DNA of 64,000 bases from Spiractinospora alimapuensis (lineage in GTDB: Bacteria > Actinomycetota > Actinomycetes > Streptosporangiales > Streptosporangiaceae). Positions 47,872 to 57,712 of the stretch are shown in pieces. The notes beneath the pieces are model-generated. The model was not told the origin of the DNA. It saw only the letters and a list, made by a program, of their open reading frames with translations, and ran no database searches. The stretch is taken from positions 4,116,010-4,180,009 of the forward strand of contig NZ_CP072467.1 of assembly GCF_018437505.1 (NCBI RefSeq), given 5' to 3'. A program made the translations under genes and the position numbers. How positions within the stretch are numbered: position 1 is the first letter of the stretch; the number at the start of each line of letters is the position of its first letter.

Positions 47872-49779
47872 GTGAACGAGACCTCAGCCTGGCTTCTGAT
47901 CGCCCTGCCGCTCGTCGGCGCCGCCGTGCTCCTGCTCGGTGGCCGCCGCACCGACTCCTGGGGCCACTGGCTCGGAGTGGCGACGCCCGTCGCCAGCTTC
48001 GCGCTCGCCGTGACCTACCTGGTCGAGCTGCTGGGCCGCACCCCCGACAACCGCGAGATCGCGGTGACGGTCTACGAGTGGATCTCGGTCGGCACACTGT
48101 CGATCGGTGTGGATCTCCTCATCGACCCGCTGTCCATCAGCTTCGTCCTCCTGATCACCGGAGTGGGATCCCTTATCCACATCTACTCCGTTGGCTACAT
48201 GGCCGAGGACGCGGGCCGTCGCCGGTTCTTCGGATACCTCAACCTCTTCGTCGCCGCGATGCTCATCCTGGTGCTCGCCGACAACTACGCCCTGCTCTTC
48301 CTGGGCTGGGAAGGGGTCGGGCTCGCGTCCTACCTGCTCATCGGGTTCTGGCAGTTCAAGCCGTCCGCGGCGGTGGCGGCGAAGAAGGCGTTCCTCGTCA
48401 ACCGGGTCGGCGACATGGGCCTGCTGTTGGCGATGATGCTGATGTTCACCACATTCGGCACGGTCGCCTTCACCCCGGTGTTCAGCGAGGCGGGATCCGC
48501 CTCGAGCGCGATGACCACGGCGATCGGACTGCTCCTGCTCCTGGCGGCCTGCGGTAAGTCGGCACAGCTCCCACTGCAGTCCTGGTTGCTGGACGCGATG
48601 GAGGGCCCCACCCCCGTCTCCGCCCTGATCCACGCGGCGACCATGGTCACGGCCGGTGTGTACCTCATCGTCCGCTCGGGCCCCATCTTCGAGCTCGCTC
48701 CGGCGGCCCAACTCACCGTGGCCATCGTCGGTGCGGTCACCCTGCTGGCCGGTGCCGTCATCGGCTGCGCCAAGGACGACATCAAGAAGGCCCTGGCCGG
48801 TTCGACGATGAGCCAGATCGGCTACATGATCCTGGCGGCGGGACTCGGGCCGATCGGCTACGTCTACGCCATCGCCCACCTGGTGACCCACGGCTTCTTC
48901 AAGGCCGGCCTGTTCCTCGGTGCCGGCTCGGTCATGCACGGCATGAACGACGAGGTCGACATGCGGAAGTACGGCGGGCTACGCGGCAAGATGCCCGTCA
49001 CCTTCGCGACGTTCGGCCTGGGCTACCTGGCGATCATCGGTGTCCCCTTCCTGTCCGGCTGGTGGACCAAGGAAGGGATCATGGCGGCCGCCTTCGGCGC
49101 CGACTCCCTCCCCGGCGGCGCCACCACCGGCTACGCGCTCGGCGCGGCGACCCTGATCGGTGCCGGACTGACGGCGTTCTACATGTCGCGCATCATGTTC
49201 CTCACCTTCTTCGGGGAGCGCCGGTGGGCCGAGGACGCCCACCCCCACGAGTCGCCGCGCACCATGACCTGGCCGATGATCGTGCTGGCCCTCGGGTCCG
49301 TGGCACTGGGCGGACTGCTGGTCTACGGCTACCGGTTCGCCGAGTTCCTCGCTCCCGCGACCGGCGCTGAGGTCGGCCACTTCGACCTGGCGCACATGCT
49401 GCTCGACCCCGTGGGGCTCGCCGCGTTGGCCCTGCTGATCGTCGGGGTCGGCTACGCGTGGATGCGCTACGCCCGCGCGTCCGTACCGCGGGAACAGCCC
49501 GCCGGCTCCTTCGTGACGGTGGCCGCACGGCGGGACCTCTACGGCGACGCCCTCAACGAGGCGGCGTTCATGCGGCCCGGCCAGGTGCTGGTCCGCGCGC
49601 TCGCCGTCGTGGACAGCCGGGCGGTGGACGGGATCGTCAACGGCATCGCGCTCGGTGTGCGCCGCAGCTCGGAGTCGCTGCGCCTGACGCAGACCGGATT
49701 CGGCCGTAGCTACGCCCTGACCATGGTCTTCGGCGCCGTCCTCGCGGTCGCCGCGACGCTGGCGGTGACCCTTGCCTGA
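47872..49779 (+). CDS. nuoL: NADH-quinone oxidoreductase subunit L
   Basis: 635 residues, antiporter-like distal proton pump. Landmarks: [54 protein letters not shown] with the channel Lys/His residues, and [19 protein letters not shown]. The long lateral helix lies at the C-terminal end. GTG 47872, 10 nt after nuoK. Confidence 0.97.
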   Translation: MNETSAWLLIALPLVGAAVLLLGGRRTDSWGHWLGVATPVASFALAVTYLVELLGRTPDNREIAVTVYEWISVGTLSIGVDLLIDPLSISFVLLITGVGSLIHIYSVGYMAEDAGRRRFFGYLNLFVAAMLILVLADNYALLFLGWEGVGLASYLLIGFWQFKPSAAVAAKKAFLVNRVGDMGLLLAMMLMFTTFGTVAFTPVFSEAGSASSAMTTAIGLLLLLAACGKSAQLPLQSWLLDAMEGPTPVSALIHAATMVTAGVYLIVRSGPIFELAPAAQLTVAIVGAVTLLAGAVIGCAKDDIKKALAGSTMSQIGYMILAAGLGPIGYVYAIAHLVTHGFFKAGLFLGAGSVMHGMNDEVDMRKYGGLRGKMPVTFATFGLGYLAIIGVPFLSGWWTKEGIMAAAFGADSLPGGATTGYALGAATLIGAGLTAFYMSRIMFLTFFGERRWAEDAHPHESPRTMTWPMIVLALGSVALGGLLVYGYRFAEFLAPATGAEVGHFDLAHMLLDPVGLAALALLIVGVGYAWMRYARASVPREQPAGSFVTVAARRDLYGDALNEAAFMRPGQVLVRALAVVDSRAVDGIVNGIALGVRRSSESLRLTQTGFGRSYALTMVFGAVLAVAATLAVTLA

Positions 49780-49794
49780 ACATGAGGTGGCTCT

Positions 49795-51375
49795 GTGACG
49801 ACTATCCCCTGGCTCACCCTCGCCATCGCGGCCCCCGCCGTGGGCGCGCTGGTGGTGGCTATGCTCCCCCGCGAGCAGGCGGCGCTGGCCAAGCGGATCG
49901 CCTTGGGTTTCACCCTGGCGACCCTTGCCGTCGTCGCCGTGATCGCGGTCAACTTCGATCCGAACGGGCCGCGCCTGCAGTTCGCGCAGGAGCACCCGTG
50001 GATCGAGAGGTTCGGGGTCCACTACGCGGTCGGCGTGGACGGGATCTCCCTCGTCCTCATCGCCCTGTCGGCGGTCCTCGTGCCGCTGGTCATGGTGGCG
50101 TCCTGGTCGGGACGTGACGGCGCTTCCGCGGATTCCGACGGCAGTACCCCGGACCAGGGCAAGGCCTACTTCGGCCTGATCCTGATCCTCGAGGCGATGA
50201 TGATCGGGGTCTTCGCCGCCGCGGACGTGTTCCTGTTCTACGTCTTCTTCGAGGCGATGCTGATCCCGGTCTATTTCATGATCGGGCGCTACGGACGGGG
50301 CGACGCCGGCGAACGACGCCGCGCGGCCCTGAAGTTCCTGCTGTACAGCCTCTTCGGTGGCCTGTTGATGCTGGTCGCCGTGATCGGCGTCTACGTCTAC
50401 GGCGGAACGTTCCTGTGGAGCGAGCTCGTCGGGGCCGACGGCGCCCTGTCCGACCTGGACTCCACGGTCGGGATCTGGCTCTTCCTCGGCTTCTTCGTCG
50501 CCTTCGCGATCAAGGCGCCGATGTGGCCCGTGCACACCTGGCTGCCGGCCGCGGCCGGGTCCTCCCGTCCCGGCACCGCGGTGCTCCTGGTCGGTGTGCT
50601 GGACAAGGTCGGCACCTACGGAATGCTTCGGTACTGCCTGGAGATGTTCCCGGCCGCCGCCCAGTGGTTCGTCTGGCCGGTCGTCGTGCTCAGCCTGATC
50701 AGCATCATCTACGGCGCCCTGCTGGCGATCGCACAGACGGACATGATGCGCCTGATCGCCTTCACCTCGGTGTCGCACTTCGGGTTCATCACCCTGGGCA
50801 TCTTCGTGATGACGACACAGGGACAGTCCGGCGCCGCCCTGTACATGGTGAACCACGGGCTGGCGACCGGAGCGTTGTTCCTCGTGGTCGGGTTCCTGAT
50901 CGCACGCAACAACTCCGCCTCGATCACCGACTACGCCGGTGTGCAGCGCATCGCGCCACTGCTCGCCGGATCGTTCCTCGTGGCGGGTCTGAGCAGCCTC
51001 TCGCTGCCCGGCCTGTCGCCGTTCGTCAGCGAGTTCCTCGTGTTCCTGGGTGCCTACGCCTTCCACCCCGTGCCCGCGATCATCGCCGTGATCGGCATCG
51101 TCCTGGCCGCCATCTACATCCTGTGGATGTACCAGCGCACCATGACCGGCGCGACGCCGGACCGGTTCCGGGGATGGGCGGACCTGTCGGGGCGGGAACT
51201 GTGGGCCGTCGGTCCGTTGGTCGCTCTGCTGGTCGTGTTCGGGGTCTACCCGAAGCCGCTGCTGGACACCATCAACCCGGCCGTCGAACAGACGATGGAC
51301 CAAATGGACGTCTCAGATCCGGCTCCGGCGTTCCCGGCCGCGCAGTCGGGCAGTGAGGAAGGGGAAGCCGAGTGA
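49795..51375 (+). CDS. nuoM: NADH-quinone oxidoreductase subunit M
   Basis: 526 residues, second antiporter-like subunit. YFFFEAMLIPVY-like block here reads VFFEAMLIPVYFMIG; the proton channel residues lie in APMWPVHTWLPAAAGSSRPGTAVLLVGVLDKVGTYG and MMRLIAFTSVSHFGFI. GTG 49795; it overlaps nuoN by 4 nt. Confidence 0.97.
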   Translation: MTTIPWLTLAIAAPAVGALVVAMLPREQAALAKRIALGFTLATLAVVAVIAVNFDPNGPRLQFAQEHPWIERFGVHYAVGVDGISLVLIALSAVLVPLVMVASWSGRDGASADSDGSTPDQGKAYFGLILILEAMMIGVFAAADVFLFYVFFEAMLIPVYFMIGRYGRGDAGERRRAALKFLLYSLFGGLLMLVAVIGVYVYGGTFLWSELVGADGALSDLDSTVGIWLFLGFFVAFAIKAPMWPVHTWLPAAAGSSRPGTAVLLVGVLDKVGTYGMLRYCLEMFPAAAQWFVWPVVVLSLISIIYGALLAIAQTDMMRLIAFTSVSHFGFITLGIFVMTTQGQSGAALYMVNHGLATGALFLVVGFLIARNNSASITDYAGVQRIAPLLAGSFLVAGLSSLSLPGLSPFVSEFLVFLGAYAFHPVPAIIAVIGIVLAAIYILWMYQRTMTGATPDRFRGWADLSGRELWAVGPLVALLVVFGVYPKPLLDTINPAVEQTMDQMDVSDPAPAFPAAQSGSEEGEAE

Positions 51376-53084
51376 GTTCGTTCCTGGCGTCGCCCGGCGG
51401 GATACTCGCCGCACCGGAGGTGACCGAGCGGGCGCCCGACCTCAACTATGGCCTGTTGACGCCGATGATCGTGATCCTCATGGCCGGCGTCCTCGCTGTC
51501 CTCGTGGAGGCCTTCGTGCCACGCGAACGGCGTCGCGAGGTGCAGGTCACCCTGTCGCTCGGCGCGATCGGGATCGCGTTCGTCGTGATCCTCGGCCAGG
51601 CGGTCGGCTACTTCGGGGCCCCGTTCGAGGGCGGAGCGGCGGGCCAGCTCATCGCCTACGCGACCGTGGCCATCGACCGTCCCACCCTGTTCCTTCAGGG
51701 CGCCGTTCTGATCATGGCGTTCCTGAGCCTGTTGCTGATGTCCGGCGCCCGTCAGGTGGAGCACGCCTTCGCCGCGCAGGCCGCCGCCGTCCCCGGCGGT
51801 GAGGAGGAGCGGGAGCACGTCCTCGCCGGCTCGCGGCACACCGAGGTCTACCCGCTGGTGCTGTTCGCCGTCCTGGGCATGATGCTGTTCCCGGCGAGCA
51901 ACGACTTCCTGACCATGTTCATCGCGTTGGAGGTCCTCAGCCTGCCGCTGTACCTCCTGTGCGCGCTGTCGCGGACCCGTCGTCTGTTCTCGCAGGAAGC
52001 CGCGGTCAAGTACTTCCTGCTCGGCGCGTTCGCCTCCGCGTTCTTCCTCTTCGGCATCGCGATGATCTTCGGATACGCGGGGTCGGTGCACTTCGCCGAC
52101 ATCTCCGCCGCGGTCGACTCCCACGGCACCGGTCTGGTGACCGAGGGAGAGACGTTGCTGATGATGGGCATCGCGCTCGTCGCGGTGGGGCTCCTGTTCA
52201 AGGTGGGCGCGGTGCCGTTCCACAACTGGAAGCCCGACGTCTACCAGGGTGCCCCCACTCCGGTCACCGCGCTGATGGCGTCCGCCACCCTCATCGCGGG
52301 CTTCGGCGCGCTGCTGCGGGTGTTCGCCTCCGCGTTCGACGGAATGGCGTGGGACTGGCGTCCCATGCTGTGGATCATCGCGATCCTGACCATGGTCGTC
52401 GCCTCGATCATCGCCGTGACCCAGCGTGACATCAAGCGTCTGCTGGCCTACTCGTCGGTGATCCACGCGGGGTTCATCCTCACCGCGGTCGTGGCGTTCG
52501 GCCCGGACCAGGCGATCAACGCCTCGGCCCTGTCCGCGGCCCTGTTCTACCTCGGTGCCTACGGCTTCGCCACCGTGGGAGCGTTCGCCGTCGTCACCCT
52601 GGTGCGGGTGCGTGGCGGCGACGCGGAGGCGGGCGACCTCGCCGCGTGGGCTGGGCTCGGTCGCACCGCGCCGTGGCTCGCCGGGGCGCTCACCCTGTTC
52701 CTGCTGGCGTTCGCGGGCATCCCGCTCACCAGCGGGTTCATCGGGAAGTTCGCGGTGTTCGAGGCCGCGATGTCGGCGGGTGCCTGGCCTCTCGTCGTCA
52801 TCGGTGTTCTGGCCAGCGCCGTCACCGCGTACTTCTACCTGCGGATCGTCGTCCTCATGTACTTCCAGGAGGCCCCGGAGGACGGGCCCCGGGTCGTTGC
52901 TCCGAGCTGGCTGACCGGCTCGGTGATCACCGTGGGCGCGGCCGCCACGATCGCGTTGGGGGTTCTGCCCGGACCGGTGTTCAACACACTCCTTCCCGAC
53001 CCGGATCAGAGCGCCGAGGCCGTGGCCGAAACCCCTGCCCCCGGTACCGAGCAGGTGGAACCAGTCGATATGTTCGTACGGTGA
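51372..53084 (+). CDS. nuoN: NADH-quinone oxidoreductase subunit N
   Basis: 570 residues, third antiporter-like subunit, last of the operon. LEVLSLPLYLLCALSRT, AVPFHNWKPDVYQGAPTPVTALMAS and DIKRLLAYSSVIHAGFILTA are the family blocks. It is slightly long because of an Ala/Glu-rich loop (QVEHAFAAQAAAVPGGEEEREHV). A 236-nt gap with a new promoter follows. Confidence 0.97.
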   Translation: MSSFLASPGGILAAPEVTERAPDLNYGLLTPMIVILMAGVLAVLVEAFVPRERRREVQVTLSLGAIGIAFVVILGQAVGYFGAPFEGGAAGQLIAYATVAIDRPTLFLQGAVLIMAFLSLLLMSGARQVEHAFAAQAAAVPGGEEEREHVLAGSRHTEVYPLVLFAVLGMMLFPASNDFLTMFIALEVLSLPLYLLCALSRTRRLFSQEAAVKYFLLGAFASAFFLFGIAMIFGYAGSVHFADISAAVDSHGTGLVTEGETLLMMGIALVAVGLLFKVGAVPFHNWKPDVYQGAPTPVTALMASATLIAGFGALLRVFASAFDGMAWDWRPMLWIIAILTMVVASIIAVTQRDIKRLLAYSSVIHAGFILTAVVAFGPDQAINASALSAALFYLGAYGFATVGAFAVVTLVRVRGGDAEAGDLAAWAGLGRTAPWLAGALTLFLLAFAGIPLTSGFIGKFAVFEAAMSAGAWPLVVIGVLASAVTAYFYLRIVVLMYFQEAPEDGPRVVAPSWLTGSVITVGAAATIALGVLPGPVFNTLLPDPDQSAEAVAETPAPGTEQVEPVDMFVR

Positions 53085-53112
53085 GTCGTTAGTGCCGATC
53101 GGCGGTGTGACG

Positions 53113-53141
53113 TTGGGGCGCGGGGTGGGTTCGACTACCTT
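53113..53141 (+). promoter_or_regulatory. Promoter for the polyprenyl synthase gene
   Basis: TTGGGG (53113-53118), 17-nt spacer, TACCTT (53136-53141), giving a leader of about 170 nt. The leader contains a perfect 7-bp hairpin GGCCTGG-AACG-CCAGGCC at 53219-53236. Confidence 0.45.
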
Positions 53142-53320
53142 CGTGTCGGTGCCGCGATGCACCGCCGGACGGTGGATCCTGCTGGAGGACGTTCCACGGG
53201 ACGCCACTCGACCGCGAAGGCCTGGAACGCCAGGCCCAGAAGACGATTGTGGTTCCGCGAGCGTGCCAAGGGTCCCGCGAGGGGGCCGAAGCACGTGCCT
53301 GCTGATGTTGGAGCGTTCAG

Positions 53321-54325
53321 GTGAGTGAAGTTGTGGCGAACGGTTACCTCGGTCTGCCGGGCGTCGACACCGATCTCGCCCGCGATATTCAGGACGACCT
53401 CGTCCGCGTCGAGGACGCTCTGCGTACGGCGGTCACCGTCGACGACCCGCTCCTCGCGGAGTCGGCGGCGCACCTGCTCGGCGCGGGCGGGAAGCGCTTC
53501 CGGGCGACCCTGGTCCTGCTCGCCGCCCGCTTCGGCGACGCCAAGGCACCCGAACTCATCCCCGCCGCCACCGTCGTGGAACTGACCCACGTGGCGACCC
53601 TCTACCACGACGACGTGATGGACGAGGCGGAGCTGCGTCGCGGCAGCGCCAGCGCCAACCTGCGGTGGGGCAACTCGGTGGCCATCCTCACCGGTGACTA
53701 CGTGTTCGCCCAGGCGTCGATGCTGCTCGCCGACCTCGGCGCCGAGGCGGTGCGGCTCCAGGCGAGTACCTTCAGTCGCCTGGTTCGCGGCCAGATACTG
53801 GAGACCTCCGGGCCCGCGGAGGGCGTGGACGCGGTCGAGCACTACCTCGAGGTGATCGCGGACAAGACGGCGTCGCTCATCGCCACCTCCTCCCGGTTCG
53901 GCGCCATGTTCTCCGGCGCCTCACCCGAGGTCGTGGAAGCGGTGACCCGCGCCGGTGAGGCGTTGGGCATGGCGTTCCAGCTCTCCGACGACCTCCTGGA
54001 CGTCGCCGCCGACGCCACCTCCTCCGGCAAGGAGCCGGGCACGGACCTCCGCGAGGGCGTGCTGACGCTCCCGATGTTCTACGCGCTTCGGGAGACCGGT
54101 CCCGAGGCCGATCGCCTTCGGGAGCTCCTCGGACGCCCCCTGGACGACACCGAGACCGCCGAGGCGCTCGCCCTGCTCCGCTCCCGTCCGGCGATGGAGC
54201 GGGCAATGGCCGACCTGCGCGGATGGGCCGACCGGGCCCGGGACGAACTCGACACACTACCGGTGGGGCCCGCCCGGGACGCGTTCGCGACCCTGTGTGA
54301 CTACGTGGTCGAGCGCTCCGGCTGA
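53321..54325 (+). CDS. Polyprenyl diphosphate synthase
   Basis: 334 residues, trans-isoprenyl synthase. Both Asp-rich motifs are intact: LYHDDVMDEAELRRG (first, DDVMD) and LSDDLLDVAAD (second). GAGGKRFRATLVLLAARFG binds the diphosphate. Downstream of nuo and close to menG/menJ, it probably makes the menaquinone side chain, like Rv0562 or heptaprenyl synthases; chain length cannot be read from sequence alone. GTG 53321 with GGAG about 8 nt ahead. Confidence 0.92.
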   Translation: MSEVVANGYLGLPGVDTDLARDIQDDLVRVEDALRTAVTVDDPLLAESAAHLLGAGGKRFRATLVLLAARFGDAKAPELIPAATVVELTHVATLYHDDVMDEAELRRGSASANLRWGNSVAILTGDYVFAQASMLLADLGAEAVRLQASTFSRLVRGQILETSGPAEGVDAVEHYLEVIADKTASLIATSSRFGAMFSGASPEVVEAVTRAGEALGMAFQLSDDLLDVAADATSSGKEPGTDLREGVLTLPMFYALRETGPEADRLRELLGRPLDDTETAEALALLRSRPAMERAMADLRGWADRARDELDTLPVGPARDAFATLCDYVVERSG

Positions 54326-54377
54326 CCAGGAGGCCCGACCACTGGAGCGCGGCGTGGGTCCCCGGTAGCCTGGAACC

Positions 54378-55040
<663 letters not shown>

Positions 55041-55097
55041 CGATTCCGGGCCATCGGACGGTGCTGGCGGTGTTGGGCCGCGACGCGAGGGGGATAC

Positions 55098-55547
55098 ATG
55101 ACCGCTCTCCCGTCTCGGCCTGACGCCGAGGAAGCCCATGCGGCGCGGTTGGCACTGCCGCGTGTCCGCGGGTATCTCGAGGATCACCAGGAACACGTCG
55201 CGGAGGTGCCGGTGGTCGTCGAGGGCGGGGGTGAGCCCCTCGTCCTGCCTCGGGCCGCACTGGAACTCCTGACCAGCGCGCTCGCCCACATGGCGGCCGG
55301 TCGCGGGGTCACGATCGTGCCGAGGCACACGGAGCTCACGACGCACCAGGCGGCGGGGATCCTCAACGTGTCCCGGCCACACCTCGTTGGCCTGCTGGAC
55401 GCCGGCGAGATCGAGTTCCGTCTGGTCGGCACCCACCGCCGAGTACGGATGGATTCTCTCCTGGACTACCTTCGACGAGACGACCAGCGGCGCCGAGAGG
55501 TCGGGGATGAGCTGTCGGTCCTCGGCCAGGAGCTCGGACTCGACTGA
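55098..55547 (+). CDS. Excisionase-family HTH protein (antitoxin-like)
   Basis: 149 residues. An N-terminal alpha/beta part (LPRVRGYLEDHQEHVAEVPVVVEGGGEPLVLPRAAL) precedes an excisionase-type HTH: LTTHQAAGILNVSRPHLVGLLDAGEIEFRLVGTHRRVRMDSLLDYLR. In other actinobacteria proteins of this design usually precede a PIN-domain toxin gene; here no PIN gene follows and the next gene is on the other strand. ATG 55098 with GAGGGGG upstream. Toxin-antitoxin role is inference. Confidence 0.85.
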   Translation: MTALPSRPDAEEAHAARLALPRVRGYLEDHQEHVAEVPVVVEGGGEPLVLPRAALELLTSALAHMAAGRGVTIVPRHTELTTHQAAGILNVSRPHLVGLLDAGEIEFRLVGTHRRVRMDSLLDYLRRDDQRRREVGDELSVLGQELGLD

Positions 55548-55565
55548 CGAGCCGACCGGGGGCCG

Positions 55566-55793
55566 CTACGCCGCGTGGGTCTCCGAGGGGTGGGCGTGCG
55601 CACCGGTGTTCAGGATCCGTTCGGCACCGAGGTGGGGGCGGAGCCGGACCTGGAGCCGTCCACATGGGCAGCGGGCGTAGCGAACGACGCCGGCGGCGAC
55701 GCGGTGTTGGGAGAGGAGCTCGTGGTCCCCGTCGGAACCGTTGCCGCATCCGGGGCACGTCGAGGGTCGGTTGGCGGTGTCTCCGGTGGTCAT
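55566..55793 (-). CDS. Small zinc-ribbon-like protein
   Basis: 75 residues. CPGCGN near the N-terminus and RCPCG after a central HRVAAGVVRY segment give four Cys in a C-x2-C...C-x-C pattern, similar to small uncharacterised actinobacterial proteins. ATG 55793 has GGAG 9 nt upstream; the longer frame to 55925 is less likely. Its 3' end faces the HTH gene 18 nt away. The 257 nt from its start to the next gene show nothing else. Confidence 0.6.
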   Translation of the reverse strand: MTTGDTANRPSTCPGCGNGSDGDHELLSQHRVAAGVVRYARCPCGRLQVRLRPHLGAERILNTGAHAHPSETHAA

Positions 55794-56050
55794 GGTCGTG
55801 GTCTCCGCTCGGCAACGCGTCGTGGACGTAGGAGTGGCCGGACGGAACGCGGGGGCGTCGGTTCTCCGTGACGATGCTTCTCCGAGACGGCCATAGAGTC
55901 GAACGGCCCGCTGTGACCGCCTCATTCCGTGATTCGTGTCATCCCCGTGGGTGGGGCCTGGACACGAGGAACCCCACCGGTCGCGCCACCGCGGAGCGGT
56001 GGGGACACGATGGGGTTCTCGACGAGGATCGACTCAGGCGGGACCGGCGG

Positions 56051-56572
56051 TCACCACTGCTGTTGCCCGTATCCCGGGTACTGCTGCCCGTAGCCGGGGT
56101 ACTGCTGGCCATAGCCCTGCTGCTGTTGGCCGTAACCGGGATACTGCTGCTGTCCGTAGCCGGGGTACTGCTGGCCGGTCGGGTACTGCTGGTAGCCGCC
56201 GTAGGGGTCGGGGGCCTGCTGGCCGCCGGTCTGCGGTTGGGGGGTCTGGGGCGGCGGGGGCTGCGGCTGGGAGGCCTGCTGTGCGCCCGACTCGGGCTCG
56301 GCGGGCTTGTCGGTCTTCTCCGACGAGGGGCGGAAGACGAACAACTGCGCGGGCTCGCCGTTGGTTCCCTGGCTGTAGGAGGTCTGGTCCAGCCGCCACC
56401 CCGCCTCCTCGATCCCCTCCAGGATGCGGGTCAGGCCCGGACGGACGCTGCTGGAGGCGTCATCGTAGGTGTTGACGCGGAGCTGCACGACGAACATCGA
56501 CCGGTTCTGTTGTGTCGCGACCTTGGCATGCTCGACGACTGCGCTGTCCCTCACGACCTGTGTGACGCTCAT
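56051..56572 (-). CDS. Conserved protein with prion-like Tyr/Gly/Gln tail
   Basis: 173 residues. The first ~80 form a compact domain (VVQLRVNTYDDASSSVRPGLTRILEGIEEAGWRLDQTSYS) conserved in actinobacteria without known function. From residue 95 on there is a Gln/Pro-rich linker, then a low-complexity tail with YPGYGQQ at 136-142, 144-150, 158-164 and 165-171. Such tails favour phase separation or adhesion; that is inference. ATG 56572; the ribosome site is weak. Confidence 0.82.
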   Translation of the reverse strand: MSVTQVVRDSAVVEHAKVATQQNRSMFVVQLRVNTYDDASSSVRPGLTRILEGIEEAGWRLDQTSYSQGTNGEPAQLFVFRPSSEKTDKPAEPESGAQQASQPQPPPPQTPQPQTGGQQAPDPYGGYQQYPTGQQYPGYGQQQYPGYGQQQQGYGQQYPGYGQQYPGYGQQQW

Positions 56573-56789
56573 GTGCCAACCGTACCTATCTGCCGTTGCG
56601 GCGTTGCCCGGGCGTAACCGCCTCCCCCGTGGGAGGTGAGCCCCCGACTCCGTTGCGTTGGGGCTGCGCCAACCCGAATGTCACCCAGTCTCACCGGTCT
56701 GACGCGATCGGTCGAGACCTGGTTCCCTTCAGGGTAGCCACAGCCAGGGTAGGCACACGCGGCGTCGCACACACAACGTGTGCCGAATG

Positions 56790-57551
56790 TCAGCGATGGT
56801 CCGCCGAGGTGACGGCCGCGTACTGGCCGGTCTCCTCGGACGCCGTCCCGTGCCGGGGGACGTACGGACGACGGTCCCAGCGTCGCAGGGAGTCCGATAG
56901 GAAGGTCCACAGGGCCAGAGTGAAGCAGACGACGGCCACACCCAGCGCCATCCCCGCCACGACGTCGGTCACCCAGTGCACGCCGAGCATCGGGCGGCTG
57001 CCCGCCGTGCTCAGGACGATGAGCACCGCGAGGACCCCGGCGACGTACCGCCAGGCCCCGCGCAGCAGCGGCAGGGTGGCGTAGAGCAGGATCGCGATGC
57101 CCACGGCCGACATCAGGGCGTGGCCAGAGGGGAACGAAGGGCCGACGCCCTCGGCGATCGGGTCCACGAAGTCCGGCCGCGGACGGTCGATGCCCAGCTT
57201 GCCGACGAGGCCCGCGAGATTGGCGCAGAACACGGTCACCAGCGCCCACGCGGCCGCCGTGAACTGCCGGCGCAGCGCCAGCCAGAGAGCGACCACGACC
57301 GAGAGGATGCGCATCGCCCAGGTGCCGAACGCCTCGGTCCACAGGTCGATGCCGTGTGCCAGTCCGGGCCGGGGATACACCACGTCGTACAACAGGCGGG
57401 CGACGGCCAGGTCGCCTTGGATCAGGAACTGCCACTGCATCGCCACCAGGACCGCCAGCACGGCGAACACGGTCAGGGAGAGACCGCCGAACGCGAGGAG
57501 CGGTCCACGGCGAGCCGGCAGGAAAGGGGATGGGGAGTCGGCGTAAACCAC
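56790..57551 (-). CDS. PAP2-family membrane phosphatase
   Basis: 253 residues, six membrane segments. All three PAP2 motifs are present: KLGIDRPRP, PSFPSGHA and SRPMLGVHWVTDV. Acts on lipid phosphates such as undecaprenyl diphosphate or phosphatidic acid at the outer face; which one is not known. The C-terminal tail is hydrophilic. GTG/ATG start at 57551 precedes the first hydrophobic segment. Confidence 0.92.
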   Translation of the reverse strand: MVYADSPSPFLPARRGPLLAFGGLSLTVFAVLAVLVAMQWQFLIQGDLAVARLLYDVVYPRPGLAHGIDLWTEAFGTWAMRILSVVVALWLALRRQFTAAAWALVTVFCANLAGLVGKLGIDRPRPDFVDPIAEGVGPSFPSGHALMSAVGIAILLYATLPLLRGAWRYVAGVLAVLIVLSTAGSRPMLGVHWVTDVVAGMALGVAVVCFTLALWTFLSDSLRRWDRRPYVPRHGTASEETGQYAAVTSADHR

Positions 57552-57635
57552 GGGTGCAGAGTATCAACGCGATCGACGCCTGACGTCCACCACATGTTGG
57601 GATGTCGTTCACCCGATGGACGCCGAGCCATGATA

Positions 57636-57673
57636 AAGGGGGCAGGCGCGGCCCGCCGCGGTCCTGCCCCCTT
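57636..57673 (-). terminator. korAB terminator
   Basis: Perfect 11-bp stem AAGGGGGCAGG / CCTGCCCCCTT with a 16-nt loop, ending 40 nt beyond the korB stop. Confidence 0.8.
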
Positions 57674-57712
57674 CGTATGACGACGCCTACCGTCGACGCC
57701 GACCTCGGTCGG

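Noticed and set aside
48979-53294. Long minus-strand frames opposite nuoL, nuoM and nuoN
   Set aside because: Arg/Glu/His-rich antisense shadows of unmistakable complex I genes.
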